A program made the position numbers and the translations under genes. A stretch of DNA of 64,000 bases, taken from assembly GCF_963664915.1 (NCBI RefSeq), contig NZ_OY761810.1, positions 510,661 through 574,660 of the forward strand. The letters run 5' to 3'. Within the stretch, counting starts at the first letter, position 1, and each line of letters begins with the position of its first letter. The notes beneath the pieces were generated by a model. That model ran no database searches, had not been told where the DNA came from, and worked only from the letters and a program-made list of their open reading frames with translations. Shown piece after piece: positions 8,250 through 15,794 of this stretch. Source of the DNA: an uncultured Caproiciproducens sp. (GTDB taxonomy: Bacteria; Bacillota; Clostridia; Oscillospirales; Acutalibacteraceae).

Positions 8250-10838
8250 TTGGATTGGCAGAGTCTTACAAAAGAGGAATGCGCAAAAAAACTTGGTACA
8301 AATTTAAAAACAGGTCTTTTACCGGGCCAGGCTGAAGAGCGCCAAAGTAAGTATGGCAGGAATGAGCTGGAGCAGCCAAAAAAGAAAAGCCTTTTGCTTC
8401 GTTTTTTCGCTCAGTTTTCTGATTTTATGGTGATCGTCCTGCTGGTGGCTGCCGGAATCTCGTTTGCGACTTCCTTCATCCAAAATGACAACGACTATAT
8501 TGACTCGATCATTATTCTGATAATCGTAACCATTAACGCAACGATGGGCGTCGTGCAGGAAAGCAGAGCCGAAAAAGCGATTGAGGCGCTGCAAAAGCTT
8601 TCAAGTCCACACGCCCATGTGGTACGTGCAGGCGCAGAAATTCTGATTGCGGCTAACGAACTGGTTCCCGGCGATCTTGTTATACTGAATGTCGGCGATC
8701 TAGTGCCGGCAGATTTGCGGATTACGGAAGCAGTTAACCTGAAGGCAGAGGAAAGCGCGCTGACAGGAGAAAGTCTGCCGAGCGACAAGCGCGCCGACAT
8801 GACCTGCGCCGACAGCACTCCGCTTGGCGACAGGCACAATCTGCTGTATTCCACAAGCTCCATTGCGGCGGGACACGGTGCGGGCATTGTCACGGCAACC
8901 GGAATGGACACGCAGGTGGGAAAAATCGCTCATATGATTACCAGCCAATCCGCTCCCCAGACTCCGCTTCAGCGCAAACTGGCTCAAACGGGGCGCTGGC
9001 TTGGAATCGGCGCTCTGGTGATTTGTTTTGTAATCTTTATTATGGGCTTGTTTCAGCATGTTCAACCACTTGAGATGTTTTTAATTGCAATCAGTCTGGC
9101 GGTCGCGGCCATTCCGGAAGGATTGCCGGCGGTGGTCACCATTGTGCTGGCAATCGGCGTTAGGCGCATGGCGGCAAAGCGGGGCATTGTGCGGCGCATG
9201 CCCGCTGTGGAAACGCTCGGCAGCGCAAGCGTCATTTGTTCGGATAAAACCGGAACCCTTACACAGAACCGGATGACCGTGGTAGAGCTGAAGGGCTCCG
9301 GCGGAACCATTCCGCTTCACTCGGCGCAGGGGCAGCAGCTCTTGAACTTTGCCTCGCTCTGCTGCAACTGCACGGTCAGCGGCAGTACCATTCACGGCGA
9401 CCCGACGGAAGCGGCGATTGTCGTCGCCGCTTCCACCGAAAAGAAGCAGCTCGACGAGCAATATCCCCGTGTCCGCGAAATCCCGTTCAGCTCCGAACGC
9501 AAAATGATGACCACGGTACACCGTCTGGGCGGCGGCCGCTATCGAATCATCACGAAGGGTGCGCCCGACATTCTGTTTGCACACTGCACGGGCGGCGCCC
9601 CCCGGCAAAACGAGGAAATGGCTTCGCGCGCGCTGCGCGTAATCGGCGTCGCCTACCGGGATACAGACTTTTTACCGGATCCGGATGAAGATATTGAACA
9701 CGACCTGACCTTCTGCGGCCTGATCGGAATGATCGATCCGCCTCGTCCGCAGGTGAAATCCGCCGTGGATTTATGCCGCAAGGCCGGCATCAGACCAGTG
9801 ATGATTACAGGGGACCATGCGGCCACCGCGGCGGCGATTGCGAAGCAGCTCGGTATTATGGACGGAAAAAGCCGCGTCATCACCGGCGCGGAACTCAACA
9901 GAATCAGTCAGAAAGAGTTGGAGAAAACCATTTACGACTATGCGGTGTTTGCGCGCGTATCCCCCGAACACAAAGTACGGATTGTGCAGGCGTTCCAGTC
10001 CCACGGCGAAGTGGTTGCCATGACGGGAGACGGCGTAAATGACGCTCCTGCGCTCCGTGTGGCGGACATCGGCTGCGCAATGGGCATCTCCGGCACTGAC
10101 GTGGCCAAGGCGGCGTCGGATATGATTCTGACGGATGATAACTTCGCAACCATTGTCGCCGCTGTGCGCGAAGGCAGGGGTATCTATGAGAATATCAGGA
10201 AAACAGTACATTTTTTGCTCAGCTGCAATATCGGCGAAATTCTAACCGTGTTTGTGAGCTTTTTACTGCGCCTGCCCACCCCCCTGCTGGCAATTCAGCT
10301 GCTGTGGGTAAACCTTGTCACAGATTCGCTGCCTGCGCTCGCGCTGGGCGTTGAACCGATAGATGAGAATATTATGGAACGAAAACCGATTAAGCCGCAC
10401 GAAAGCATTTTCTCCGGAGGCATGGGATACAATATTATGGTGGAAGGATGCCTGATCGGCGCAATCTCCCTTCTGGCTTACAGTATCGGCCGCATTTATT
10501 TCGACGTCGACCCGTCCGCCCCATATATCGGCCGCACAATGGCATTTGCGGTTCTCAGCCTTTCGCAGATCGTACATACATTTAATATGCGGTCCTCGCG
10601 TTCCATATTTGAAGCAGGCATTTTCGCCAATCCCAAACTCGTACTTGCGGCAGTGGCCTGCGTTGCACTCCAGACGATGGTCATTGTTATCAAACCGCTT
10701 TCCGTTATTTTTAAAACCGCAACGCTGTCAGGAAATCAATGGCTGATCGTCACGCTTCTGTCCCTCATTCCCCTCGTGGTGGTAGAGCTTGAAAAAGCGC
10801 TGTCGCGCAGGGGCAGACGCCGTTCCATGCGGGCATAA
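8250..10838 (+). CDS. P-type cation ATPase, Ca2+-type (class IIA)
   Basis: An 862-residue P-type ATPase. Visible motifs in order are the actuator ALTGESLPSDK, the membrane-4 ion-site motif AAIPEGLPAVV, the phosphorylation motif SDKTGTLTQNR, the nucleotide-binding KGAPD, the hinge GDGVNDAPAL and the membrane-6 sequence NLVTDSLPALALG. PEGL and the N-terminal cation-ATPase domain place it with SERCA/PMR-like Ca2+ (or Mn2+) pumps. The start TTG at 8250 is preferred because AGGGGG lies 9 bases upstream; a longer frame from 8166 has no ribosome binding site. It is monocistronic and its stop codon overlaps the inverted-repeat element that separates it from the convergent flippase gene. Confidence 0.92.
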   Translation: MDWQSLTKEECAKKLGTNLKTGLLPGQAEERQSKYGRNELEQPKKKSLLLRFFAQFSDFMVIVLLVAAGISFATSFIQNDNDYIDSIIILIIVTINATMGVVQESRAEKAIEALQKLSSPHAHVVRAGAEILIAANELVPGDLVILNVGDLVPADLRITEAVNLKAEESALTGESLPSDKRADMTCADSTPLGDRHNLLYSTSSIAAGHGAGIVTATGMDTQVGKIAHMITSQSAPQTPLQRKLAQTGRWLGIGALVICFVIFIMGLFQHVQPLEMFLIAISLAVAAIPEGLPAVVTIVLAIGVRRMAAKRGIVRRMPAVETLGSASVICSDKTGTLTQNRMTVVELKGSGGTIPLHSAQGQQLLNFASLCCNCTVSGSTIHGDPTEAAIVVAASTEKKQLDEQYPRVREIPFSSERKMMTTVHRLGGGRYRIITKGAPDILFAHCTGGAPRQNEEMASRALRVIGVAYRDTDFLPDPDEDIEHDLTFCGLIGMIDPPRPQVKSAVDLCRKAGIRPVMITGDHAATAAAIAKQLGIMDGKSRVITGAELNRISQKELEKTIYDYAVFARVSPEHKVRIVQAFQSHGEVVAMTGDGVNDAPALRVADIGCAMGISGTDVAKAASDMILTDDNFATIVAAVREGRGIYENIRKTVHFLLSCNIGEILTVFVSFLLRLPTPLLAIQLLWVNLVTDSLPALALGVEPIDENIMERKPIKPHESIFSGGMGYNIMVEGCLIGAISLLAYSIGRIYFDVDPSAPYIGRTMAFAVLSLSQIVHTFNMRSSRSIFEAGIFANPKLVLAAVACVALQTMVIVIKPLSVIFKTATLSGNQWLIVTLLSLIPLVVVELEKALSRRGRRRSMRA

Positions 10839-11000
10839 TAAAAGGGGCTGTTGCAAAACAGCTCCGGAAAATAGAAATGCACAAAGAATCAGCCCAAAAA
10901 AACGTTTTACAACGCTTTTTCGGGCTTCTTTCTTGGCCAATTAAGAAAATATTTGTGCAAATTGCTATCGCAAATTCATTTTGCAACAGCCCCTTTTATT
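10837..11000. repeat. 164-bp element with perfect 22-bp terminal inverted repeats
   Basis: The termini, 10837-10858 and 10979-11000, are perfect 22-bp inverted repeats with the core GGGGCTGTTGCAAAA. A second inverted repeat lies inside (10891-10904 with 10913-10926, 12 of 14 matching). There is no coding gene. It fills the space between two convergent genes and overlaps the stop codon of the first, so it can serve as a bidirectional terminator. Its size and termini also fit a miniature inverted-repeat element. The hairpin at 5692-5738 uses a closely related arm. Confidence 0.7.
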
Positions 11001-11003
11001 GAT

Positions 11004-12056
11004 TTATTTAGGTTGCTCATCTATCATTGGTTCATTATAAATTTTGCCGCCGACGTAGGCGCAAATTCCGCCAAACAGGATATTGAAGTAATACGTAATA
11101 ATTCTCCACAATAAAATAGCCGGAATAATTGCGGATTTAAAAAACATTCCGAAAAATATAAAGAAACTGCCTTCCGCACCGCCCGAAGCGCCCGGCAAAG
11201 GCACAAAAGCGCTTACCATTGCCACAAAGACCTGCGCTGCAACCATGGTTGTAACCGGTGCCGTATGCATATTAAAGCTGCGATAGATAAAATAAGGGAT
11301 CAAGCTGTTTAATGTAATTTGAACAACGGTAACTGCCATAACCACAACATACAGCCTTGTTGAATTCCCCATCAGCTTGGTGGCGTCGTGAAAAATTTCA
11401 AGCTGATTGTGTATTCTGTCGTAACGTTCCTTAGGGTGCCTGCAAAGCTTTATTTTATGAAGAAAACGAATGACGGCGGTAACAATTTTGTCCGTAGTCG
11501 TCTCACTGATCATAAACAGGACAACCAGTGTGATAAACGTGCTGTTTGTAATCAGTCCGATAATCGTAACAAAAGAAAAATTGCTGACACTCGTCTGGAA
11601 AAAATGAAGCTTCATGGCAACCAGAACGAGGGAATATAACACCATGACGATTTGATAAGTCAGCGTTTTGACTGCGATGATGGAACCGGCCTTTCCTGTA
11701 TCCATTCCCATTTTCCGCATGGTATAAATCTGCATCGGCTGGCCGCCGGTTGAAAACGGCGTAACCGCACTGTACAAAAGACCGATCATGCCAACAGTAA
11801 AAGAGCGCCCTAAATTCCACTTCGGATACAGATGCTTGCAAAGCAGGTTCAAGACAAACCCTTCAAAAACCCAGCAGAGCCCCGCACCTGCAATGGCCAA
11901 AATAAGCCACTGCGGCTTAAGCTTCAAAACAATTTCACCCAGCGCAACAATCCCGTCGGTGGTAAACATAAAATATAACAGGATTCCGCAGGAAAGAACC
12001 AATGTGATGATTACAAAAAGATTTTTCCGAATTGCTTTTATAAGTTTATCTGCCAT
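11004..12056 (-). CDS. Flippase-like/lysylphosphatidylglycerol synthase TM-domain protein (UPF0104)
   Basis: A 350-residue integral membrane protein of the TIGR00374/UPF0104 family, the same fold as the flippase domain of MprF. About eight hydrophobic segments are spread over its length, and family signatures appear as PFSTGGQPMQIYTMRKMG and FVPLPGASGGAEG. No catalytic aminoacyl-transferase domain is attached, so it would move lipids or act as a membrane scaffold rather than modify them; this is inferred. The ATG at 12056 follows GGAG at 7 bases and is preferred over 12068. It is monocistronic. Confidence 0.85.
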   Translation of the reverse strand: MADKLIKAIRKNLFVIITLVLSCGILLYFMFTTDGIVALGEIVLKLKPQWLILAIAGAGLCWVFEGFVLNLLCKHLYPKWNLGRSFTVGMIGLLYSAVTPFSTGGQPMQIYTMRKMGMDTGKAGSIIAVKTLTYQIVMVLYSLVLVAMKLHFFQTSVSNFSFVTIIGLITNSTFITLVVLFMISETTTDKIVTAVIRFLHKIKLCRHPKERYDRIHNQLEIFHDATKLMGNSTRLYVVVMAVTVVQITLNSLIPYFIYRSFNMHTAPVTTMVAAQVFVAMVSAFVPLPGASGGAEGSFFIFFGMFFKSAIIPAILLWRIITYYFNILFGGICAYVGGKIYNEPMIDEQPK

Positions 12057-12258
12057 ATTTATCTCCATATATTATAAATTGGTTTTTTACCTCAGACATT
12101 AGTATATTTTATCTCAAACAACAAAATTATACAAGACTATTTATTGAAGTAAGCGCCGTTCTTCGGTTTCGGAACACAATTGCCCGGTTGCACCTGCTGT
12201 GGGAATTCTGCATAATATATTATCGGATAAGCTCAATGTGTCAGAAAGGAGATATACA

Positions 12259-12459
12259 ATGAACGACATGAAAATCGTAGAAGGAGAAGCCTGCCTGCTG
12301 AATCCGCCGCCATTGCCCGAAATAACCGTGGTTGCAATGGCATATGTTCCTTTCCAGCAGTTCGGCATATTATATGATCCGGAAATGGGTCTGAGCAACG
12401 GCACCATATTCCCCGAGCTTGACAAACCTTTTTTAGGTAGCAGAGGTGTTATGAAATGA
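12259..12459 (+). CDS. cotJA: Spore coat-associated protein CotJA
   Basis: A 66-residue protein with the CotJA pattern: a proline-rich N-terminal half (NPPPLPEITVVAMAYVPFQQ) followed by the conserved YDPEMGLSNGTIFPELDKPF. CotJA is a small inner-coat component made in the mother cell during sporulation. The start at 12259 follows AAAGGAG; an in-frame codon at 12199 has none. The stop codon overlaps the cotJB start (ATGA), so the two are translationally coupled. The third member of the usual operon, cotJC (a manganese-catalase-like protein), is absent from the window. Confidence 0.93.
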   Translation: MNDMKIVEGEACLLNPPPLPEITVVAMAYVPFQQFGILYDPEMGLSNGTIFPELDKPFLGSRGVMK

Positions 12460-13262
12460 ATGAGCAAGAGATGCTAATGAAAAAAATCCGCTCCTACCAA
12501 TTTGCAATGTGGGAGCTTCATATTTTTTTAGACACCCACCCCGGCGACTGCAAGGCAGCGCAAAAGCTTGAAGAGTATAGAAAAACAGCCAATGATCTCA
12601 CTGCAAAGTATGAAGCCGCCTATGGACCCGTAAATGTGAATCCCCACAACGCCAGCCGCTGGGCATGGATTTCTGATCCCTGGCCTTGGGACACTGCAAA
12701 TTCAACCGGCAATTCAAACGTGCTGGGAACTTCAAAAATGCGGGACATGGCAAAGCCGCAGGAAAACATGATGCCGTGGATGAATAATGCAATGCCTATG
12801 TCAAATGCCGCTCCAACTCCGAACGCTGCCGTTCAGGGAACCTCAACCATGCAGGGGACGGCAAAGCCGCAGGAGAATGTAATGCCATGGATGAATAATG
12901 CAATGCCTATGTCAAGCGCTACTCCTACCCCGAACGCTGCCGTTCAGGGAACCTCAACCATGCAGGGGACGGCAAAGCCGCAGGAGAATGTAATGCCATG
13001 GATGAATAATGCAATGCCTATGTCAAATGCCGCTCCAACCCCAAACGCTACCGTTCAGGGAACCTCAGCCATGCAGGGGACGGCAAAGCCGCAGGAGAAT
13101 GTAATGCCATGGATGAATAATGCAATGCCTATGTCAAATGCCGCTCCAACCCCAAACGCTACCGTTCAGGGAACCTCAACCATGCAGGGGACGGCAAAGC
13201 CGCAAACGAATGTACTGTCATGGGTAAATTTAATGCCGTGGAAAAAGGAAGTCAACAGATAA
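12456..13262 (+). CDS. cotJB: CotJB spore coat protein with a long tandem-repeat C-terminal extension
   Basis: A 268-residue protein. Residues 1 to about 85 are a normal CotJB domain (MWELHIFLDTHPGDCKA, then YGPVNVN and the WAWISDPWPWD end), which is about the whole length of the usual protein. The remaining 180 residues are new: a tandem array of a 37-residue unit (GTSTMQGTAKPQENVMPW, then MNNAMPMS, then a TPN/AVQ linker), three near-perfect copies flanked by one degenerate copy at the start and one truncated copy at the end. The tail is rich in Met, Pro, Asn and Thr, and has no Cys. It probably forms a flexible or fibrous coat segment; that is inference. No cotJC follows. Confidence 0.88.
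   Translation: MNEQEMLMKKIRSYQFAMWELHIFLDTHPGDCKAAQKLEEYRKTANDLTAKYEAAYGPVNVNPHNASRWAWISDPWPWDTANSTGNSNVLGTSKMRDMAKPQENMMPWMNNAMPMSNAAPTPNAAVQGTSTMQGTAKPQENVMPWMNNAMPMSSATPTPNAAVQGTSTMQGTAKPQENVMPWMNNAMPMSNAAPTPNATVQGTSAMQGTAKPQENVMPWMNNAMPMSNAAPTPNATVQGTSTMQGTAKPQTNVLSWVNLMPWKKEVNR
12726..13229 (+). repeat. 111-bp in-frame tandem repeat array in cotJB
   Basis: Units begin at 12726 (diverged), 12837, 12948, 13059 and 13170 (partial), each exactly 111 bp. The units starting 12948 and 13059 are nearly identical in DNA as well as protein, so the array is recent or kept uniform by recombination. Confidence 0.93.
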
Positions 13263-13332
13263 TACCGGACTAAAATCCGGTACTCCCAAAATTAGTTTCA
13301 GCTTAGTATAAGGCAAACACGCTGCTTTGTAT

Positions 13333-13356
13333 GTCCGCCGGTTTTTATCGGCGGAC
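13333..13356 (+). terminator. Hairpin downstream of cotJB, possible terminator
   Basis: An 8-bp perfect stem (13333-13340 with 13349-13356) with a T-rich loop, 70 bases after the cotJB stop. It lacks a downstream T run, so termination here is uncertain. Confidence 0.4.
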
Positions 13357-13483
13357 TGCTTAGGATTATGAACTGGCCGAAATCCGCACGTTGGTTTTTT
13401 AACATAAACTTCATAGAATTTTTAACTCTCCTTCACATAAAACACACTAGGTACCTTTATACTATAAACACAACAACAAGAGA

Positions 13484-13650
13484 TTTTAGAATCTCATAAA
13501 ATATAACTGCTGCCGCAAACCTATTGGAATTGATGGAATACCAACCCATAGGCAGGCAGACTAATTACAAGTCCTTTTATGAGGATTCATATAAAACTTT
13601 TTCATTTTTACCCTCGCTTGCCGCCCTTTAAAAGGGGCGGCTTTTTTTGA
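13484..13650 (+). ncRNA. Putative structured non-coding RNA ending in an intrinsic terminator
   Basis: No gene fits 13263-13756, but the middle has a strong nested fold. An outer stem pairs 13489-13501 with 13575-13588 (13 pairs, one bulged G) and can extend outwards by TTTTA with TAAAA. An inner stem pairs CTGCTGCC (13507-13514) with GGCAGGCAG (13551-13559). A TTGG/CCAA apical helix (13524-13527 with 13541-13544) closes a 13-base loop. The stretch ends in a GCCGCCC/GGGCGGC terminator with seven Ts. Closing stem, asymmetric internal loop and terminal hairpin recall 6S RNA, but it is short and the real 6S candidate is elsewhere. A -10-like TATACT lies near 13460. Family unknown. Confidence 0.5.
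13620..13648 (+). terminator. Strong intrinsic terminator of the structured RNA
   Basis: Stem 13620-13626 with 13635-13641, extendable by three A/T or G-U pairs, then TTTTTTT (13642-13648). There is no coding gene directly upstream, which supports a non-coding transcript. Confidence 0.88.
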
Positions 13651-13696
13651 TCCCGATAACCGGTTTAATGTGTGAATGAGATTCCCATCACCCATA

Positions 13697-13726
13697 TTGA
13701 CAGGCTATAAACGGTACGCATACTAT
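13697..13726 (+). promoter_or_regulatory. Sigma-A promoter of the 68-residue small gene
   Basis: TTGACA (13697-13702), an 18-base spacer and TACTAT (13721-13726), 30 bases before the start codon at 13757. Confidence 0.75.
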
Positions 13727-13756
13727 GGAGTATCCTCTGATGAAAGGAGTAAGACA

Positions 13757-13963
13757 ATGAGTTTAAACCGTTATACCAATGATAATGAAACCGTGTCCGG
13801 CGCGAATGATTCAGCTTTTGGTGATTGTGGTCATAGTTGCGACAGTTCAAGCGCTAAGGCCTTGAAACGAATTCTTTCTTTGCTGGATGATCTGAATAAT
13901 CAGGATCTGCGTATCCTTGACGATATTATTGAACGGCTCTTGTGCAGCCGCGGCAAAGCATAA
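13757..13963 (+). CDS. Small hypothetical protein, 68 residues
   Basis: A 68-residue protein from ATG 13757 behind AAAGGAG. The first 33 residues are polar and low in complexity (Asn, Asp, Ser), with two Cys in DCGHSC. The second half is a leucine-rich amphipathic helix (ALKRILSLLDDLNNQDLRILDDIIERLL). No signal peptide or membrane segment is seen. I do not recognise a family. With its own promoter and ribosome binding site it is probably expressed. Its neighbours (spore coat genes, an unassigned RNA, another small acidic protein on the other strand) suggest a sporulation or regulatory setting, without showing a function. Confidence 0.6.
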   Translation: MSLNRYTNDNETVSGANDSAFGDCGHSCDSSSAKALKRILSLLDDLNNQDLRILDDIIERLLCSRGKA

Positions 13964-14042
13964 GTTCTACACTTTCTTTGAGTCATCTTCTTCTGCCGTC
14001 CAGAAAATAGAACGGTTTTTCTTTGGCGAACAACAGTAAAGA

Positions 14043-14073
14043 ACCGCCCGCTACTATGTGTATAGCGGGCGGT
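14043..14073 (-). terminator. Terminator of the 54-residue minus-strand gene
   Basis: An 11-bp perfect stem (14043-14053 with 14063-14073). On the minus strand it is followed by TTCTTT, about 25 bases after the stop codon of the gene at 14097-14261. Confidence 0.72.
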
Positions 14074-14096
14074 CCAAAGGATGTGAAAATTAGCAT

Positions 14097-14261
14097 TCAG
14101 CAGGTCCCGGACACTGATTGAATAATACGAAGCAAATCTTCCAATGAGCTGATTTCTTCTCCACAGCCGGATACTGCGTTTTGTACATCTATAGGCAATG
14201 ATAAAAAATATTGACTTATCTCAGTATTGGATGCCAAAAATTCTGTTAAATTATTTGCCAT
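14097..14261 (-). CDS. Small acidic hypothetical protein, 54 residues
   Basis: A 54-residue reading frame starting MANNLTEFLASNTEISQYF and ending SVSGTC, preceded by GAGGTG at a good distance and followed by an intrinsic terminator, which together support expression. It has an acidic helical N-terminal part, a central SGCGEE, a second helix (SLEDLLRIIQ) and a terminal Cys. The two Cys, Ser/Thr content and size recall precursors of modified peptides, but no modification enzyme lies nearby, so that reading is weak. No known family is recognised. Confidence 0.55.
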   Translation of the reverse strand: MANNLTEFLASNTEISQYFLSLPIDVQNAVSGCGEEISSLEDLLRIIQSVSGTC

Positions 14262-15141
14262 TAAAATCACCTCGTCAATAGTCTATGATAAAAACTTGCG
14301 ATTATAAAAGTAAATTTATGTTAATTTAGTTTTTATCGAACGTCATGAAAAGCTTGAATCGTTTCATCAAGGAAAAAATCTCTTCACAGGCAAGGTTGGC
14401 AGACGCACGAAAAAGAACTTACCGGCATATCATAATAAGGAAAGAAGGCGGTTACTCCTTTTGGCACGCGGCGGCCGTCATCATGTCTGAATCATGTAAT
14501 CACCCCATATTTGTATGCCGATTTCACGATATAGAACAAAAGCTCCGGCAAACCAAATTGCCGGAGCCTCAAATTTATTTAGTGAAAATATGATTGTTAA
14601 TTATACATTGGAACCACCAATTCCTGTTTTTATAGCTAAAATCACAAAACGCGCATCACACTATATTTTGGACTCACCCCTTTTACTTGTTCAAATGAAC
14701 TGCTTTTTGATAAAAGCGAAAAACGGGTTGCAAAGTATATGAATAGTAATTTCGTTGGTTCGGACATCGCTGTTGATACTCCGATTTTAATCTTGCTGCA
14801 TGAATTTTTCAAGAACTCTCAGACACTATATTTTCACGCTGAACAAGGGACTTAGCAACTGCGCCCAACGAACTTGCAGCTGCGCGCTTCACAAAATGGT
14901 TCAATGCCCACTGGACTCACCTCTTTCTAAATCATTGATTTTTGTTCCGGTGTTACTTCCTCATTGTGCCTTTTCATGGCGTCATTTTTTGTGACACCAC
15001 CATATTTCGGCAACTGCTAAACACCGTCTAAAAAATCATCCCTGTCTTTGTTTCCATCTACATTATAAGCGAATAAATGTAAAAGTCAATATATATTTTC
15101 TAATATTCATGAAAATTTCATATATTATTATGTAACTATAT
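14262..15141. other. Gene-poor stretch with a diverged internal duplication
   Basis: About 880 bases without a convincing gene. A hairpin with a 10-bp stem (14542-14551 with 14558-14567) could terminate minus-strand transcription (T-rich tail on that side). The sequence ACACTATATTTT plus GGACTCACC occurs joined at 14658-14679 and again at 14823-14834 and 14913-14921, split by 78 bases. On the minus strand the split copy holds a 31-codon frame (14904-14809, TTG start) reading NHFVKRAAASSLGAVAKSL, an amphipathic helix, after an AAAGAGGTG site. This may be a vestigial peptide locus. Longer frames here lack ribosome binding sites. Confidence 0.5.
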
Positions 15142-15169
15142 TTTCCTGTTGACTTAATTAAACAGGAAA
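15142..15169 (+). promoter_or_regulatory. Candidate operator over the DUF1292 promoter
   Basis: A perfect 9-bp inverted repeat, TTTCCTGTT (15142-15150) and AACAGGAAA (15161-15169), with a 10-base centre, covers the -35 box and spacer of the promoter. A dimeric repressor bound here would block transcription. The regulator is unknown. Confidence 0.45.
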
Positions 15170-15177
15170 GGTAAAAT
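15149..15177 (+). promoter_or_regulatory. Sigma-A promoter of the DUF1292 gene
   Basis: TTGACT (15149-15154), a 17-base spacer and TAAAAT (15172-15177), 38 bases before the GTG start. Confidence 0.8.
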
Positions 15178-15214
15178 GATACGTAGATAAATTAATCATG
15201 AGGAGATGACCCCT

Positions 15215-15526
15215 GTGAACGACGAATATGGTGCGGATTTAATTACCCTTATTGATGACGACGGCGAAGAACATGAATTTGAAATTTTGGATGTAATCGA
15301 TAATGACGACGGCTGCTTCTACGCGCTGTTGCCAACATTTGAGGATCCACAGGAAAAAGTTGACGCGGAGGGTACTTATTATATCTTCGAAGCAATTGAG
15401 GAAAATGGCGAGCAGCAGCTTGCCGAAGTGGAAGACGAAGAACTGCTTGATAAGCTTGCCGAACTTTTTGAAGGCCGCTTTGAAGAATTGTATGATTCAG
15501 AAGAATCCGAATCTGAAGACGAATAG
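15215..15526 (+). CDS. yrzB: DUF1292 (YrzB-like) protein
   Basis: A 103-residue, very acidic protein with the DUF1292 core: LITLIDDDGEEHEFEILDVI, then YALLP, then YIFEA and the DEELLDKLAELFEGRFEEL tail. In Firmicutes it is typically encoded beside ruvX/yqgF and ireB (yrzL); here ruvX is close but on the opposite strand, with a 6S RNA in between. The GTG at 15215 lies 9 bases after AGGAG; the ATG at 15206 touches the binding site and is too close. Function is unknown. Confidence 0.88.
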   Translation: MNDEYGADLITLIDDDGEEHEFEILDVIDNDDGCFYALLPTFEDPQEKVDAEGTYYIFEAIEENGEQQLAEVEDEELLDKLAELFEGRFEELYDSEESESEDE

Positions 15527-15540
15527 ATTTGACGGCTTCA

Positions 15541-15721
15541 CCCTGCCTGGTGCGCGGACCGTTGCATAAATAACCCTACAATTTTAAATCGGGAGCACGC
15601 GCTCCGGTGGCGGACTTCAGACCTCCCGGCTTTTGCCGGACGAAGGGAGTATGAACCCATTGGGCTGGCACCCACCTGCTTTTCAGTAGCAGGTTATTTC
15701 AGCACATTACGGCCAGGCGGG
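15541..15721 (+). ncRNA. ssrS: 6S RNA (SsrS)
   Basis: About 181 bases with the 6S layout. A closing stem pairs CCTGCCTGG (15542-15550) with CCAGGCGGG (15713-15721), large internal loops follow, and hairpins fill the centre. The 5' part GTTGC-TAAATA-CCCT, then AATTTTAAAT and GGG, resembles the matching stretch of Bacillus subtilis 6S-1 RNA as I remember it. The RNA mimics an open promoter and sequesters the sigma-A RNA polymerase holoenzyme. A strong terminator follows within 20 bases. No gene overlaps it. The direction is set by the closing stem order and the terminator; a covariance-model search would settle it. Confidence 0.75.
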
Positions 15722-15738
15722 ATTAATAAAACAATAAA

Positions 15739-15768
15739 GGGCTCCTGATTATTTCAGGAGCCCTTTTT
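15739..15768. terminator. Bidirectional terminator between 6S RNA and ruvX
   Basis: A perfect 10-bp stem (15739-15748 with 15754-15763), TTTTT on the plus side and AAATAAA on the other, so it ends the 6S RNA and the pyr-ruvX operon. Confidence 0.88.
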
Positions 15769-15794
15769 GATGTCGTATGACCATCGGCCCTGTT

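Noticed and set aside
12726-13229. Regular direct repeats considered as a CRISPR array
   Set aside because: The unit is 111 bp, continuous and in frame, with no unique spacers and no cas genes.
13515-13560. GCAAACC motif suggesting a c-di-GMP-I riboswitch
   Set aside because: The required GGGACGCAAAGCC partner and tetraloop receptor are missing, and no gene lies in the right position downstream.
14345-14593. 82-codon plus-strand frame
   Set aside because: No ribosome binding site before the ATG, runs through a terminator-like hairpin and resembles no family.
14800-14994. 64-codon plus-strand frame
   Set aside because: No ribosome binding site; its sequence is the complement of the small minus-strand peptide region.
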